From the NCBI RefSeq assembly GCF_030540765.1, contig NZ_JAUOEL010000001.1:620001-684000 (forward strand): DNA of 64,000 bases. The letters run 5' to 3'. Positions within the stretch are counted from its first letter, which is position 1. Each line of letters begins with the position of its first letter. The DNA is from Flavivirga jejuensis (lineage in GTDB: Bacteria > Bacteroidota > Bacteroidia > Flavobacteriales > Flavobacteriaceae). The notes under the pieces are model-generated. The model had not been told where the DNA came from and ran no database searches. It saw only the letters and a list, made by a program, of their open reading frames with translations. The position numbers and the translations under genes were made by a program. Below are positions 28,008 through 36,418 of the stretch, one piece after another.

Positions 28008-29162
28008 ATGTCAGGCATCTACATCCACATACCATTTTGTAAACAAGCATGTTTTTATTGCGACTTTCATTTTTCAACATCTCTAAAAAAGAAAGATGAA
28101 CTAATTCAATCACTTGTAAAAGAACTAGAATTCAGAAAAACTGAGTTAAAAAACGAAACGGTAGAAACCATTTATTTTGGAGGAGGAACCCCGAGTTTAT
28201 TAACGAATAATGAATTACAATTATTAATAGATTCGGTTTATAAAAACTATACGGTAATTGATAATCCAGAAATTACTTTAGAAGCCAATCCAGACGATTT
28301 ATCTAATAATTTAATAGTTCAATTATCTAAAAGCCCAATAAACCGTTTGAGTATTGGTATTCAGTCTTTCTTTGAAGAAGATCTAAAAAGTATGAATCGG
28401 GCACATAATTCTGAAGAAGCTAAAATGTGTTTACAGCTTGCAAGCCAATATTTCGATAATATAACCATTGATCTTATTTACGGTATCCCTAATATGAGTA
28501 TGGAAAAATGGAATAAGAACCTTGAAACAGCTTTTAGTTATGGCGTTAACCATATATCTAGTTATGCCCTAACCGTTGAGCCCAAAACGGCACTCGATGT
28601 ATTTATAAAAAAGGGAACGTATCCTCGAATAGACGAAACATTGGCTTTAGAACATTTCAACCATTTAATGGATAAAACTAAAGAACAAGGTTTTGTACAT
28701 TATGAGATCTCAAATTTTGGAAGGCCTAATTATTTTTCAAAACACAATACGAGCTATTGGCAAGGGAAGCCTTATTTAGGAATTGGTCCTTCCGCACATT
28801 CATTTTACGGTAACCAACGTAGTTGGAATATTTCGAATAATTCAAAATATATACAAGCCATTCAAAATAATACACTACCAAACACCATAGAAACGCTTTC
28901 TTTAAAAGATCAGTATAACGAATATGTTATGACAGGTTTACGAACCATTTGGGGAGTGTCTTTAAATAAAATAGAAAAAGATTTTGGAGGCGATTACCTT
29001 CAGTCTTTAAGAGCTTCCGCAGAGACGTTTATAGAAAATGGTTTGCTTGTTGTATCAAGTGATTTTGATAAGGATCAGGAGCCTATAGAGACCTTAAGAA
29101 CCACACAAAAAGGAAAATTTTTAGTTGATGGTATCGCTTCAAAATTATTTATCCTGAACTAG
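28008..29162 (+). CDS. hemW: HemW-type radical SAM heme chaperone
   Basis: A 384-residue protein with the radical-SAM cysteines C11, C15 and C18 (CKQACFYC), preceded by YIHIPF as in HemW and HemN. GGGTPSLL (SAM-binding Gly motif), ANPDDL, RLSIGIQSF and DLIYGIPNMS follow in the family order, and a HemN C-terminal domain occupies the last 100 residues. HemW lacks coproporphyrinogen oxidase activity and hands heme to respiratory enzymes; older annotations call it HemN. The extra cysteine of CxxxCxxCxC-type oxidases is absent (Asp follows C18), supporting HemW. Confidence 0.92.
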   Translation: MSGIYIHIPFCKQACFYCDFHFSTSLKKKDELIQSLVKELEFRKTELKNETVETIYFGGGTPSLLTNNELQLLIDSVYKNYTVIDNPEITLEANPDDLSNNLIVQLSKSPINRLSIGIQSFFEEDLKSMNRAHNSEEAKMCLQLASQYFDNITIDLIYGIPNMSMEKWNKNLETAFSYGVNHISSYALTVEPKTALDVFIKKGTYPRIDETLALEHFNHLMDKTKEQGFVHYEISNFGRPNYFSKHNTSYWQGKPYLGIGPSAHSFYGNQRSWNISNNSKYIQAIQNNTLPNTIETLSLKDQYNEYVMTGLRTIWGVSLNKIEKDFGGDYLQSLRASAETFIENGLLVVSSDFDKDQEPIETLRTTQKGKFLVDGIASKLFILN

Positions 29163-29322
29163 TTTTAGAATTTTTAAAATTATTAGAGATGTCATTGAGG
29201 CACTGAGAGAAATTCGCTATTAAAAGATATTTTGCTGCAGAATGAGGGCTTAAGACGACAAAATAAACTAAAGGATAAAATTTAAACAGTTTCTAAATAA
29301 CAAAACCCAGAATTAAAAAACT

Positions 29323-29330
29323 TATATTTG
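29323..29330 (+). promoter_or_regulatory. -7 promoter box of the cyclase gene
   Basis: TATATTTG matches TAnnTTTG exactly, 47 bases upstream of the ATG at 29378. The -33 region is not convincing. The preceding 29185-29265 stretch looks like a decayed copy of the dispersed repeats (GTCATTGAGGCACTGAG, CTGCAGAATGAG). Confidence 0.4.
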
Positions 29331-29377
29331 AAAATATAGTATCTTAATTAAAAGATGCTGATATAAATTCAGCATAA

Positions 29378-30127
29378 ATGTTAGCAACAATTCAATACAA
29401 TTCAAAAAAACTTCAAATAGATTTATCTCAACCCATAGATATTTCAATACCACTTAGCGCATCAAAAAGCAATGTAAATGCATGGTATATAGATGCTCCT
29501 GCAATCGAGCCAGCAAGAGATGGTGATAGGATCGCCAGTGTTTTAGAAGGCGCATGTATAAATTTTAACAATATATCCTTTAATCCGCATGCCCACGGAA
29601 CACACACCGAATGTGTAGGACATATTACTGAAAAAGTACACTCTATAAATCAGAATTTAAAGCAATTTTTCTTTTTAGCTGAGGTTATAACTGTAGCGCC
29701 AGAAAAATTAAATAAAGATCTTGTTATTTCTAAAAAACAATTACAATTTGCTATAGGAAATAAAAAAAGAGATGCCATTGTTATAAGAACGATTCCTAAT
29801 ACTACAGAGAAATTAACAGCGCAATATTCAAATACAAATCCAACATATTTATTAGAAGATGCAGCTATATATTTGCGAGAAAAAGGCGTGAAACACTTAT
29901 TAATTGATTTGCCTAGTGTTGATAAAGAAAAGGACGAATGTAAGTTGTTAGCTCATCATGCTTTTTGGAACACCAAAGGTGAACTACGCCTTGATGCCAC
30001 GATAACAGAATTTATTTTTGTACCGAACACCGTTAAAGACGGTCCTCATTTTTTAAACCTTCAAATAGCACCATTTGAAAATGATGCATCCCCGAGTAAG
30101 CCTGTCTTATATAAAATTATAGATTAA
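29378..30127 (+). CDS. Cyclase family protein (kynurenine formamidase-like)
   Basis: A 249-residue metal-dependent amide hydrolase of the cyclase/KynB superfamily. The signature HxxGTHxxxxxH is present as HAHGTHTECVGH near residue 74, with GTHTEC in place of the usual GTHxDxP. LLIDLPSVDKEKD near 195 and the conserved HAFW near 209 complete the metal-site region. It probably hydrolyses a cyclic amide or formamide, but the substrate cannot be told. The next two genes are on the same strand at short distance. Confidence 0.85.
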   Translation: MLATIQYNSKKLQIDLSQPIDISIPLSASKSNVNAWYIDAPAIEPARDGDRIASVLEGACINFNNISFNPHAHGTHTECVGHITEKVHSINQNLKQFFFLAEVITVAPEKLNKDLVISKKQLQFAIGNKKRDAIVIRTIPNTTEKLTAQYSNTNPTYLLEDAAIYLREKGVKHLLIDLPSVDKEKDECKLLAHHAFWNTKGELRLDATITEFIFVPNTVKDGPHFLNLQIAPFENDASPSKPVLYKIID

Positions 30128-30161
30128 TGAAATAATCGTAATCAAGACAAAAAAATAGGAG

Positions 30162-30512
30162 ATGAAAACATCATTAAAGATTGAAGAACTATTTATGTTT
30201 ATTTTCGGAATATACCTTTTCTCTGGATTGAACTTTAGTTGGTGGTGGTTTGTTGTATTGATTTTAACTCCAGATATTGGGATGCTAGGTTATTTGTTGG
30301 GACCTAAAATAGGAGCCATTACATATAATCTTTGTCATCATAAAGCTATAGCGGTTAGTGTTTATTTTATTGGAATAATTGCTCAGAATGACATTGTGAA
30401 ATTAATAGGAATCATACTGTTTTCTCATGCTTGTTTCGACAGAATTTTTGGTTATGGATTAAAGTATTTTGATAATTTTAAGCATACACATTTAGGACAT
30501 ATAGGTAAATAA
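30162..30512 (+). CDS. DUF4260 membrane protein, 116 aa
   Basis: A small membrane protein with three to four helices. FSWWWFVVLILTPDIGMLGYLLGP and YNLCHHKA, followed by SHACFDRIFGYGLKY near the end, are characteristic of the DUF4260 family. The conserved His, Asp and Arg in SHACFDRIFGYG suggest a functional site, but no activity is known. It begins 34 bases after the cyclase gene and ends 5 bases before the next gene. Confidence 0.85.
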   Translation: MKTSLKIEELFMFIFGIYLFSGLNFSWWWFVVLILTPDIGMLGYLLGPKIGAITYNLCHHKAIAVSVYFIGIIAQNDIVKLIGIILFSHACFDRIFGYGLKYFDNFKHTHLGHIGK

Positions 30513-30517
30513 TATTT

Positions 30518-31126
30518 ATGGAAGCATTTTTAGGAATTATAATAGGTGTTTTAGTTACTTTAGGTATAGTTACCTACTTTAAATCATTAAAGAAAAAGCA
30601 ATTAGTTAAATCTCAATCGGTATTGCTTTTAGATAAAATAAAAACGGTTTGTAAATTTATAACGGTTGAAGGCGATTTTGCAGAAATATATCATTATGAA
30701 GATGTTAAAGAACGTTTCTTGAAATTAATTTCTAGTAAGAAGAAAGCCTTAGTTGTAATAAATGCCAAAGCATACGTTGGATACGATTTGTCAAAAATTG
30801 AATTGATGGCAAACAATGATAAAAAGACAATTTTATTGCAATACTTCCCGCAACCAGAAGTACTATCAATTGAAACAAATTTAAATTATTACGATAAATC
30901 CGATGGTTTATTTAATAAGTTTGAGGCGACCGATTTAACCGATTTGCATAACGAAGCAAAACAACATATTCAAGATAAAATTCCAGAAAGCGGTCTCATC
31001 CAAGTTGCTCAAAAAGAAGCTTTAGAAACTATTTTACTCATGGAAACTATTGTAGAAACGATAGGTTGGAAATTAGATTATTCAGCATTAAAAATAAAAG
31101 AGACACCTATTAAGAATCTTCAATAA
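30518..31126 (+). CDS. DUF4230 protein, membrane-anchored
   Basis: A 202-residue protein with one N-terminal membrane helix (FLGIIIGVLVTLGIVTYF) and an extracytoplasmic domain. The family features are a helix then VCKFITVEGDFAEIYHYED, then KALVVINAKAYVGYDL. Function is unknown. It is probably cotranscribed with the DUF4260 gene. Confidence 0.83.
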   Translation: MEAFLGIIIGVLVTLGIVTYFKSLKKKQLVKSQSVLLLDKIKTVCKFITVEGDFAEIYHYEDVKERFLKLISSKKKALVVINAKAYVGYDLSKIELMANNDKKTILLQYFPQPEVLSIETNLNYYDKSDGLFNKFEATDLTDLHNEAKQHIQDKIPESGLIQVAQKEALETILLMETIVETIGWKLDYSALKIKETPIKNLQ

Positions 31127-31127
31127 T

Positions 31128-31262
31128 GATTGGTTTTTTAGCGATAAGAATAAATTACAAAAGGAAGTGATTCATGAGTTTTTAACAACAACGTATTAGG
31201 CAAAAGGGAAGACTATTGATGAAGTGAAAACAACAAATGGATGACCTCTTTATCAAGGAATT
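31128..31262 (+). pseudogene. Possible gene remnant with in-frame stops
   Basis: One frame reads like protein but is broken by stops: DWFFSDKNKLQKEVIHEFL then TTTY, stop, AKGKTIDEVKTTNG, stop, PLYQGICL, stop. The amino-acid use is protein-like and the frame is kept across two stops, as expected for a decaying gene. The family is not recognised, so this is a weak call. Confidence 0.3.
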
Positions 31263-31360
31263 TGTTTATAAAGGAAGTAAACGAAACTCCTTTTTCTTTA
31301 CATGGAAATGAGGATTGCAATGCCTAAACTAAAACATTGAAAGATAGAAAGATTAAAAAT

Positions 31361-31729
31361 ATGCATATAGATCAACTTCGCGAATATTGTTTAAATAAAA
31401 AAGGCACCACAGAGGAGTTTCCTTTCGATGAAGAAACACTTGTCTTTAAAGTGCTTGGGAAAATGTTCGCTTTAACTTCTTTAAAGCGATGGGAAGGTGG
31501 TGAAGCCTCAATAAACTTAAAAGCAGATCCAGAATATTCAGAAGAACTTCGAGCAGAGTACAATAGTATTCGACCAGGATTTCATATGAGTAAAAAGCAT
31601 TGGAACACCTTATACATTCATGAAGGTGAATTGCAACCCAAGCTAATTTTTCATCTTATAGATCACTCTTACGATATGGTTGTAAAAGGGATGACAAAAA
31701 AGATGAGAGATAGTTTGTCTAATATATAA
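31361..31729 (+). CDS. MmcQ/YjbR family protein
   Basis: A 122-residue protein of the MmcQ/YjbR (CyaY-like fold) family. The order of motifs fits: CLNKKGTTEEFPFDEETLVFKV, then MFALTSL, then SINLKADPEYSEELR and the closing HMSKKHWNTLYI. The fold can bind DNA in vitro and the biological role is unclear. The ATG at 31361 (MHIDQLREYC) is preferred over a TTG at 31337. It stands alone and is followed by a terminator. Confidence 0.9.
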   Translation: MHIDQLREYCLNKKGTTEEFPFDEETLVFKVLGKMFALTSLKRWEGGEASINLKADPEYSEELRAEYNSIRPGFHMSKKHWNTLYIHEGELQPKLIFHLIDHSYDMVVKGMTKKMRDSLSNI

Positions 31730-31734
31730 AATAT

Positions 31735-31761
31735 GGTAACATGTTAAACTGTTGCCTTTTT
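31735..31761 (+). terminator. Short intrinsic terminator
   Basis: GGTAAC and GTTGCC form a 6-bp stem (one G-T pair) around a 10-base loop, followed by TTTTTG, 6 bases after the MmcQ-like stop. Confidence 0.55.
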
Positions 31762-31902
31762 GTTGTATATTTAGATACTCTCAATCTCCATTATATTTAT
31801 TAAGAACACATCATATAGGTTGTCCTAGATCTTTTTCTAGCCCCATAATCTTAAAGTTGTATTGACTAATTCAATTATATTAACTTTAAATTTTAACAGA
31901 TT

Positions 31903-32733
31903 ATGAAAACAACCAACCAATTTATTACAACTGTTTTAACAATGCTATTATTGTTAAGCCCCTCTGTTTTATTAGCACAAGAAGAAGCTCCAAAAGGCCC
32001 TGAATTTATTGCCGTAACCACCATGCATTGGAATATGGATATGGAAGATTTTGACATGAAAGAATGGAAAGCCATTGAAAAAGAGTTTTTAGACAAAGTA
32101 ACCATGAAGAATGAATTTATAATGGGAGCGTCTACTTATTTGCATTTATTTACAGCAGACAATACAGAACTAATTTCTGTACAAACATTTGCCTCGTGGG
32201 AAGACATGGGGAAATTTGGAGATAGAAATGGAGAATTAATTAAAGAAGCATGGCCAGATGAAGCTGCTAGAGAAACCTTCATGAAGAAACGTATGGCTTA
32301 TTATGCAAACGAGCATTCCGACGAAATTTATGCAACCATGCCTGGTGTTAAATTTATGACTGAAAAGCCAACGAAGGATATGGTAACCTACGTTAGAAAA
32401 AACCATTTTTCCTTTCCTGAAGATGGTACACAAAAAGAATTTATGGCATTAAAAAAAGAAGGGTTTGATGCCATTATTAGTAAAAACGAATATATTAAAG
32501 CGTATTATCCGCATGTTCACGCATGGGGGTCTGATAAAACAGAATATGTGGAAGCATTTTTCTTAGATTCTATGGCAGATATGGATAAGATGTACGATAG
32601 AAATACTGAACTTATGAAAGAAGCTTATCCAGATGAAGACGCAAGAAAAGCAAAAAGAAAAGCATGGAGTAATTATTTTACTGGGGTTCATGGAGATTAT
32701 TTATTTACATGGGTACATGATCTCTCTAAATAG
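31903..32733 (+). CDS. Secreted protein with two internal repeats, 276 aa
   Basis: A signal peptide ends at VLLAQ. The mature protein consists of two related halves (about 35-145 and 150-276). Shared elements are EFIMGASTYLHLF and EYIKAYYPHVHAWG, the pair MGKFGDRNGELIKEAWPDE and MDKMYDRNTELMKEAYPDE, then an R-rich helix and a final Y-x-x-x-H. Each half looks like a ferredoxin-like alpha/beta unit as in dimeric alpha-beta barrel proteins, so the monomer would mimic a dimer. The name and role are unknown. It is followed by the MITE-like element. Confidence 0.7.
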   Translation: MKTTNQFITTVLTMLLLLSPSVLLAQEEAPKGPEFIAVTTMHWNMDMEDFDMKEWKAIEKEFLDKVTMKNEFIMGASTYLHLFTADNTELISVQTFASWEDMGKFGDRNGELIKEAWPDEAARETFMKKRMAYYANEHSDEIYATMPGVKFMTEKPTKDMVTYVRKNHFSFPEDGTQKEFMALKKEGFDAIISKNEYIKAYYPHVHAWGSDKTEYVEAFFLDSMADMDKMYDRNTELMKEAYPDEDARKAKRKAWSNYFTGVHGDYLFTWVHDLSK

Positions 32734-32742
32734 GTAATATTT

Positions 32743-32924
32743 AAAAAGAGGCTGTCTAAAAAATGTCATTCTGAATATTACCTAGAACCAAAATATATTT
32801 TGCTTCGAAGGTAGCAGCAAAGCTGTGAAGAATCTCAAAAAAAAAATTTTGGTTTTTAAATGAATACTATTTTTCGCTTTGTTCCGAATAACAAAGTTCA
32901 TCATTTTTTAGACAGTCTCTTTTT
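32743..32924. mobile_element. MITE-like element with 23-bp terminal inverted repeats
   Basis: The 182-bp segment is framed by 32743-32765 and 32902-32924, which are reverse complements with one mismatch (core GGCTGTCTAAAAAATG and CATTTTTTAGACAGTC). It encodes nothing. Its interior carries repeat family B (32761-32845), also found at 6067-6147 without these ends. No clear target duplication is visible. The ends resemble GAGnCTGTCT-type insertion-sequence termini, but no transposase is in the window. Confidence 0.55.
32761..32845 (+). repeat. Dispersed intergenic repeat, family B, copy 2
   Basis: Reverse complement of 6067-6147 with few changes; it lies inside the MITE-like element, directly next to its left terminal repeat. 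Confidence 0.75.
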
Positions 32925-32940
32925 TGTTTAATCTAAAAAT

Positions 32941-33120
32941 TCTTCGACCCTTGGGTCGGGGTTTCCAATTAACCTCTCTCCTTTGGAGAGGTCAGAACTG
33001 CAAAAAAAAAGGCAGTTCTGGGTGAGGCAAAATAACAAAATTCGATTTTTGCCTCTATAAAGGCAAAATGAAACTGGCGAAATACCCCTATGGCTTGCCT
33101 CAGTTTCAAGAATTTTTTTA
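32941..33120. repeat. Array of five short hairpins
   Basis: In order: CGACCC/GGGTCG, CCTCTCC/GGAGAGG, CAGAACTGC/GGCAGTTCTG, TTTTGCCT/AGGCAAAA and TGAAACTG/CAGTTTCA, each with a short or moderate loop. The last encloses CCCCTATGGCTTGCC, similar to the hairpin region at 13395. Non-coding; probably degenerate extragenic repeats. Confidence 0.6.
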
Positions 33121-33130
33121 TTGGAAAATC

Positions 33131-33138
33131 TAAATTTG
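33131..33138 (+). promoter_or_regulatory. Possible -7 box of the PhnA-domain gene
   Basis: TAAATTTG fits TAnnTTTG, 46 bases before the ATG at 33184. The -33 element is not clear. Confidence 0.35.
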
Positions 33139-33183
33139 TAGAACCTCATATTTAGGTGTATTATTGCAAAAATTAAATAGCCC

Positions 33184-33762
33184 ATGAGCGTATTACAAAC
33201 ATTACAAGAAAGAAGCAATAATATTTGTGAATTATGTACTTCAAAAGACGATTTAAAACAATATACTATTCCACCATCATTAAATGAAAATGTGGCTAAC
33301 GATGTTTTAGTTTGTAAGACTTGTTTAGATCAAATTGAAGGTGATGTAGACATGGATGCAAATCACTGGAGGTGTTTAAATGATAGTATGTGGAGCGAAC
33401 ATGTTGCCGTACAGATTATGGCTTGGAGAATGCTTCAAAGATTGCGTAACGAAGGGTGGCCTAAAGATCTATTAGATATGATGTATTTAGATGATGAGGC
33501 TCTGGCTTTAGCTCGCGCAACGGGCGAGCATGAAGATGAGGTCAACAAGATTATTCATAGAGATGTAAATGGCGTTATTTTAGAATCTGGTGACTCTGTA
33601 GTTTTAGTCAAAGATTTAAAGGTTAAAGGTTCTAGTATAGTAGCTAAACAAGGTACTGCTGTTAGGAATATTCGTTTAGATCGTGAGAATGCAGAATTTA
33701 TTGAAGGTAAAGTTGGTGCGCAACAAATCGTAATTATTACTAAATACGTAAAGAAATTGTAA
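33184..33762 (+). CDS. PhnA/YjdM-like zinc-ribbon protein
   Basis: A 192-residue protein. The N-terminal zinc ribbon has CELC (near residue 14) and CKTC (near residue 44). The C-terminal PhnA domain shows RDVNGVILESGDSVVLVKDLKVKGSS and a final GQQ-like segment, as in YjdM. Despite the name, a phosphonate role is unsupported and the function is unknown. The version here has an extra middle helical region (SEHVAVQIMAWRMLQRL, LDDEALALA). It stands alone, convergent with the acetyltransferase. Confidence 0.88.
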   Translation: MSVLQTLQERSNNICELCTSKDDLKQYTIPPSLNENVANDVLVCKTCLDQIEGDVDMDANHWRCLNDSMWSEHVAVQIMAWRMLQRLRNEGWPKDLLDMMYLDDEALALARATGEHEDEVNKIIHRDVNGVILESGDSVVLVKDLKVKGSSIVAKQGTAVRNIRLDRENAEFIEGKVGAQQIVIITKYVKKL

Positions 33763-33770
33763 TTTCCAGA

Positions 33771-34247
33771 TTACTCTAAGTCTAAGTTTTCGATATCCAA
33801 GCGCATGTTAATCATGTGTTTCTTAAACCCTGTTTTTTCATAGGCTTTAATAGCGGGTATATTATCTTCATAAACATCCAGTCTAATTTCAAAAATGTTT
33901 CGTGCTTTACACCATTTTAATAAAGCATCAATAATCATTTTGTTAAGACGCTTGCCTCTATGTATTTCAGAAACAAACATAAAACCTAAATACCCTTGAT
34001 AGGCATGTTTTAAATAATGTCTATCGGTTTTAATTTTAGCATACCCAGAAGCAACAATGTTATCATTAATTTCAGCAACAAATACATCCGAATTAGGGCT
34101 TGTTATTAATTCACTTATGTCATAATAATTAATATGACTTTCTTTAATTGTAGGATCAAAAGGACGTTCTGCAGTAATAAGACCCTGTTCAAATTCTAAT
34201 AAAATAGGTAAATCATTTAATGTTGCTTTTCTAATAATTATAGACAT
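33771..34247 (-). CDS. GNAT family N-acetyltransferase
   Basis: A 158-residue acetyltransferase. The acetyl-CoA loop is in HRGKRLNKMIIDALLKWCKA (motif A, R/Q-x-x-G/R-x-x), with the preceding strand GYLGFMFVSEIHRG and motif B in IFEIRLDVYEDNIPAIKAYEKTGF. The substrate is unknown. It is 3 bases downstream of the NTF2-like gene, so the two are probably one transcript. Confidence 0.9.
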   Translation of the reverse strand: MSIIIRKATLNDLPILLEFEQGLITAERPFDPTIKESHINYYDISELITSPNSDVFVAEINDNIVASGYAKIKTDRHYLKHAYQGYLGFMFVSEIHRGKRLNKMIIDALLKWCKARNIFEIRLDVYEDNIPAIKAYEKTGFKKHMINMRLDIENLDLE

Positions 34248-34250
34248 AAT

Positions 34251-34682
34251 TTAATTAGAGGTGTCGGCAATGATCTTCCACTTGCCATTAATTTTTTTTA
34301 AAATAATCATGAAAATACCGTCAGCATTTCCAACTTCACGCTTTAAATGATATTCTCCCATAACATAATAAGCACCTTCCGTTATTTTAGTAATGGCGTT
34401 TATTCTATAGTTCAATTTGCCTGTATGAGCCTTAGTAGGGTATGCTTTTTCGTAACGGTCAAAAGTGTTTTCCCAACCATAAGTTACGCCATTGCTGCCA
34501 TAAAATTTAAGAGAATCATTTTTCCAATACCCTTCCATAAACGCTTCAATATTATTATCAGACCAAGCAAGGCGTTGTTTTTTTAATACTTTAAGAATCG
34601 CTTTTTTATCCTGTTCTTCAGAAGTTTGAGAATAACCAGTAAAAATAGATATGAAGCAAAGTAGTATTAGTAATTTTTTCAT
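34251..34682 (-). CDS. Secreted NTF2-like protein (SnoaL/DUF4440 type)
   Basis: A 143-residue exported protein with a signal peptide ending at GYSQ. The mature part has the NTF2-like order: an N-terminal helix (KAILKVLKKQRLAWSDNNIEAFMEGY, split by a turn), then LKFYGSNGVTYGWENTFDRYEKAYP, and final strands ending KINGKWKIIADTSN. This fold forms a small hydrophobic pocket; an enzyme or binding role is open. Its stop is 3 bases before the acetyltransferase start. Confidence 0.82.
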   Translation of the reverse strand: MKKLLILLCFISIFTGYSQTSEEQDKKAILKVLKKQRLAWSDNNIEAFMEGYWKNDSLKFYGSNGVTYGWENTFDRYEKAYPTKAHTGKLNYRINAITKITEGAYYVMGEYHLKREVGNADGIFMIILKKINGKWKIIADTSN

Positions 34683-34905
34683 TGTTGATTAATTATAGCG
34701 TTTTATGAAGGTAAAAGTAACGAAATATTGATATTAATACGGTCACTTGTCGATGAAATTGACACAGAATATTTTTTCATCCAAAGTAGAGATTGGTTAA
34801 TCGAAAAAATAGTACTTAAATGTTTTCTTTATTATACTTTTATTTCATAATTAGTTGATTAGTCTCCCTCAGATCTGTCAAATAACAATTTAAAATATTA
34901 TAATT

Positions 34906-35184
34906 ATGGACTTAAAAATTTCCAACTGCAATAATTTTTTTAAAATTAAAGGCATTCTAAATAGAAATAATTTAGAAGTGTTCCAAAATGAATTCAAAAA
35001 CATTTTCGAAAAAGTAAATAATCTGACTATTAGTATTCAAGATATTGAGAGTATGGATCGTTACGGTGTTAATGCCTTTGTTTCACTTCATAATGAGGCC
35101 ATTCAAAAAAACAAGAATTTATCGATTATAGGTATAGGTTGTAAAGAGTTATACAATCATTTTAAGGCGGAAAACGCTGCATAA
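34906..35184 (+). CDS. STAS-domain-like protein, 92 aa
   Basis: A small cytoplasmic protein with the anti-sigma-antagonist (STAS) layout: an FKIKGILNRNNLEVFQNEF start, LTISIQDIESMDRYGVNAFVSLH around the position where SpoIIAA has its phosphoserine, and a closing LSIIGIGCKELYNHF. The usual D-S-S phospho-site is replaced by S-M-D-R-Y, so phospho-switching by a standard anti-sigma kinase is doubtful. It ends 5 bases before the convergent DUF4407 gene. Confidence 0.72.
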   Translation: MDLKISNCNNFFKIKGILNRNNLEVFQNEFKNIFEKVNNLTISIQDIESMDRYGVNAFVSLHNEAIQKNKNLSIIGIGCKELYNHFKAENAA

Positions 35185-35189
35185 TAGAA

Positions 35190-36290
35190 TTAGAAGGCGT
35201 CTTTTTGGTGTTTGAAAAAAGCATCAGCTTGAAGCTGCATAAGTTCTCTCGTTTTTTTACGCTTATATGTATATAATTCGTCTTCTTTTTCTATGTCATT
35301 ATAAATACGGTCGTTAATAGCATAATCTGTTTTTAATAAAGCTTCTCTCTGGTTTTTATTTTGAAGTACGTTGGTTTTAATGGCTGTTTCTTGATCTTCT
35401 AATTTAAAGTCGTACGCGCTTTTTGAAGATAATAATTTAGCAAAAATAGGAGACGTTTCAATTGCTAAAAACAATAGAAATATAAAAAAGGAAGGTAACC
35501 AGGGTAATTTGCCTAATGCATTTACACGAGCCATTAAACCATCAAAATTATTGATGATGGGTTGCGTGGTTTCAATTTGATTCTCATAATCACTTTTAAG
35601 GGTTGCTATTTGAGTTTCTGTAGCGGTAATTTTAGCTTTGTTCTCTGCTTTTAATAGTTGTAATTCGGCTAATAAAGCATCATGCTTGTCTCGTTTTTCT
35701 TTATATACAGGGCCTTTCCCTAATAATTTGGAGCCAGCAGTTCCTTCAGCTTCGGCTATGTAAGTGTCGTATAATTGGTTTACTTCAGCTTCTTTGGTAT
35801 CTATTTGTTGTTGTAACGTTGTAATGTCATTATTTAAACCTTCAATGTTAGGAGTGAATTGTTCTGCAATTTGATTTTTATTTGCCAGTGTTAGTTCGTT
35901 CTTTTGTTCTAATAGTACCTGATTAATTTCTTTCTCAAAAATCTTTAATTCTAATGGTTTAGAAATAACAATAGCAATAATGACGGCTAATATTATTCTG
36001 GGAGATGCTTGTAAAAGTTCGTCTGTTAGATGACCTGTTTTTTTAATAGTAGAAACAATATATCGATCTAAATTAAAGATGAGTAATCCCCAAACAACAC
36101 CAAAACCAATGGCAATAAATAGATTGTCGAAAACTGTATAAAGAGCATAACTAGCAGCTATAAAGGCCATAACCGCAGTAAAAAAAACGGTAGCTCCAAT
36201 ACCTGCATATTTATTTTGTTCGCCTTTAGAACATGCTTCTAGAATATCGGTATCTGAGCCGGAGCAGATAATAAAAAATTGCTTTAACAT
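35190..36290 (-). CDS. DUF4407 membrane protein with coiled coil
   Basis: A 366-residue protein. The N-terminus FFIICSGSDTDIL and the first helices (GATVFFTAVMAFIAASYALY, IAIGFGVVWGLLIFNLDRYIVS) are the DUF4407 signature. A long periplasmic coiled coil fills about 125-245 (repeated Gln/Glu/Lys heptads). A last membrane helix (LPWLPSFFIFLLFLAIETSPIF) is followed by a charged cytoplasmic tail. Function is unknown; members are common in Bacteroidota. Confidence 0.88.
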   Translation of the reverse strand: MLKQFFIICSGSDTDILEACSKGEQNKYAGIGATVFFTAVMAFIAASYALYTVFDNLFIAIGFGVVWGLLIFNLDRYIVSTIKKTGHLTDELLQASPRIILAVIIAIVISKPLELKIFEKEINQVLLEQKNELTLANKNQIAEQFTPNIEGLNNDITTLQQQIDTKEAEVNQLYDTYIAEAEGTAGSKLLGKGPVYKEKRDKHDALLAELQLLKAENKAKITATETQIATLKSDYENQIETTQPIINNFDGLMARVNALGKLPWLPSFFIFLLFLAIETSPIFAKLLSSKSAYDFKLEDQETAIKTNVLQNKNQREALLKTDYAINDRIYNDIEKEDELYTYKRKKTRELMQLQADAFFKHQKDAF

Positions 36291-36355
36291 GATGTGATTG
36301 ATTTTGATTGATGACTATTAGAACGTTAAAGCTGATGTTTTGTTACACATTTTAT

Positions 36356-36395
36356 ATAAAAAAGACGAGTCAGTTTTTTAAAACCTGACTCGTCT
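36356..36395 (-). terminator. Terminator of the BlaI/M56/TlpA operon
   Basis: On the minus strand AGACGAGTCAG and CTGACTCGTCT form a perfect 11-bp stem followed by TTTTTTT, 24 bases after the TlpA-like stop. Confidence 0.9.
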
Positions 36396-36418
36396 GACTA
36401 TTGAATTTTAATTTTTTG

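Noticed and set aside
27898-28113. Minus-strand ORF through the 7-bp repeat
   Set aside because: Its repetitive CSVFSVQ protein is only a translation of the tandem repeat and it overlaps the start of hemW.
33184-33762. Phosphonate degradation gene phnA
   Set aside because: The PhnA domain name is historical; no phosphonate genes are near, so no such role is claimed.
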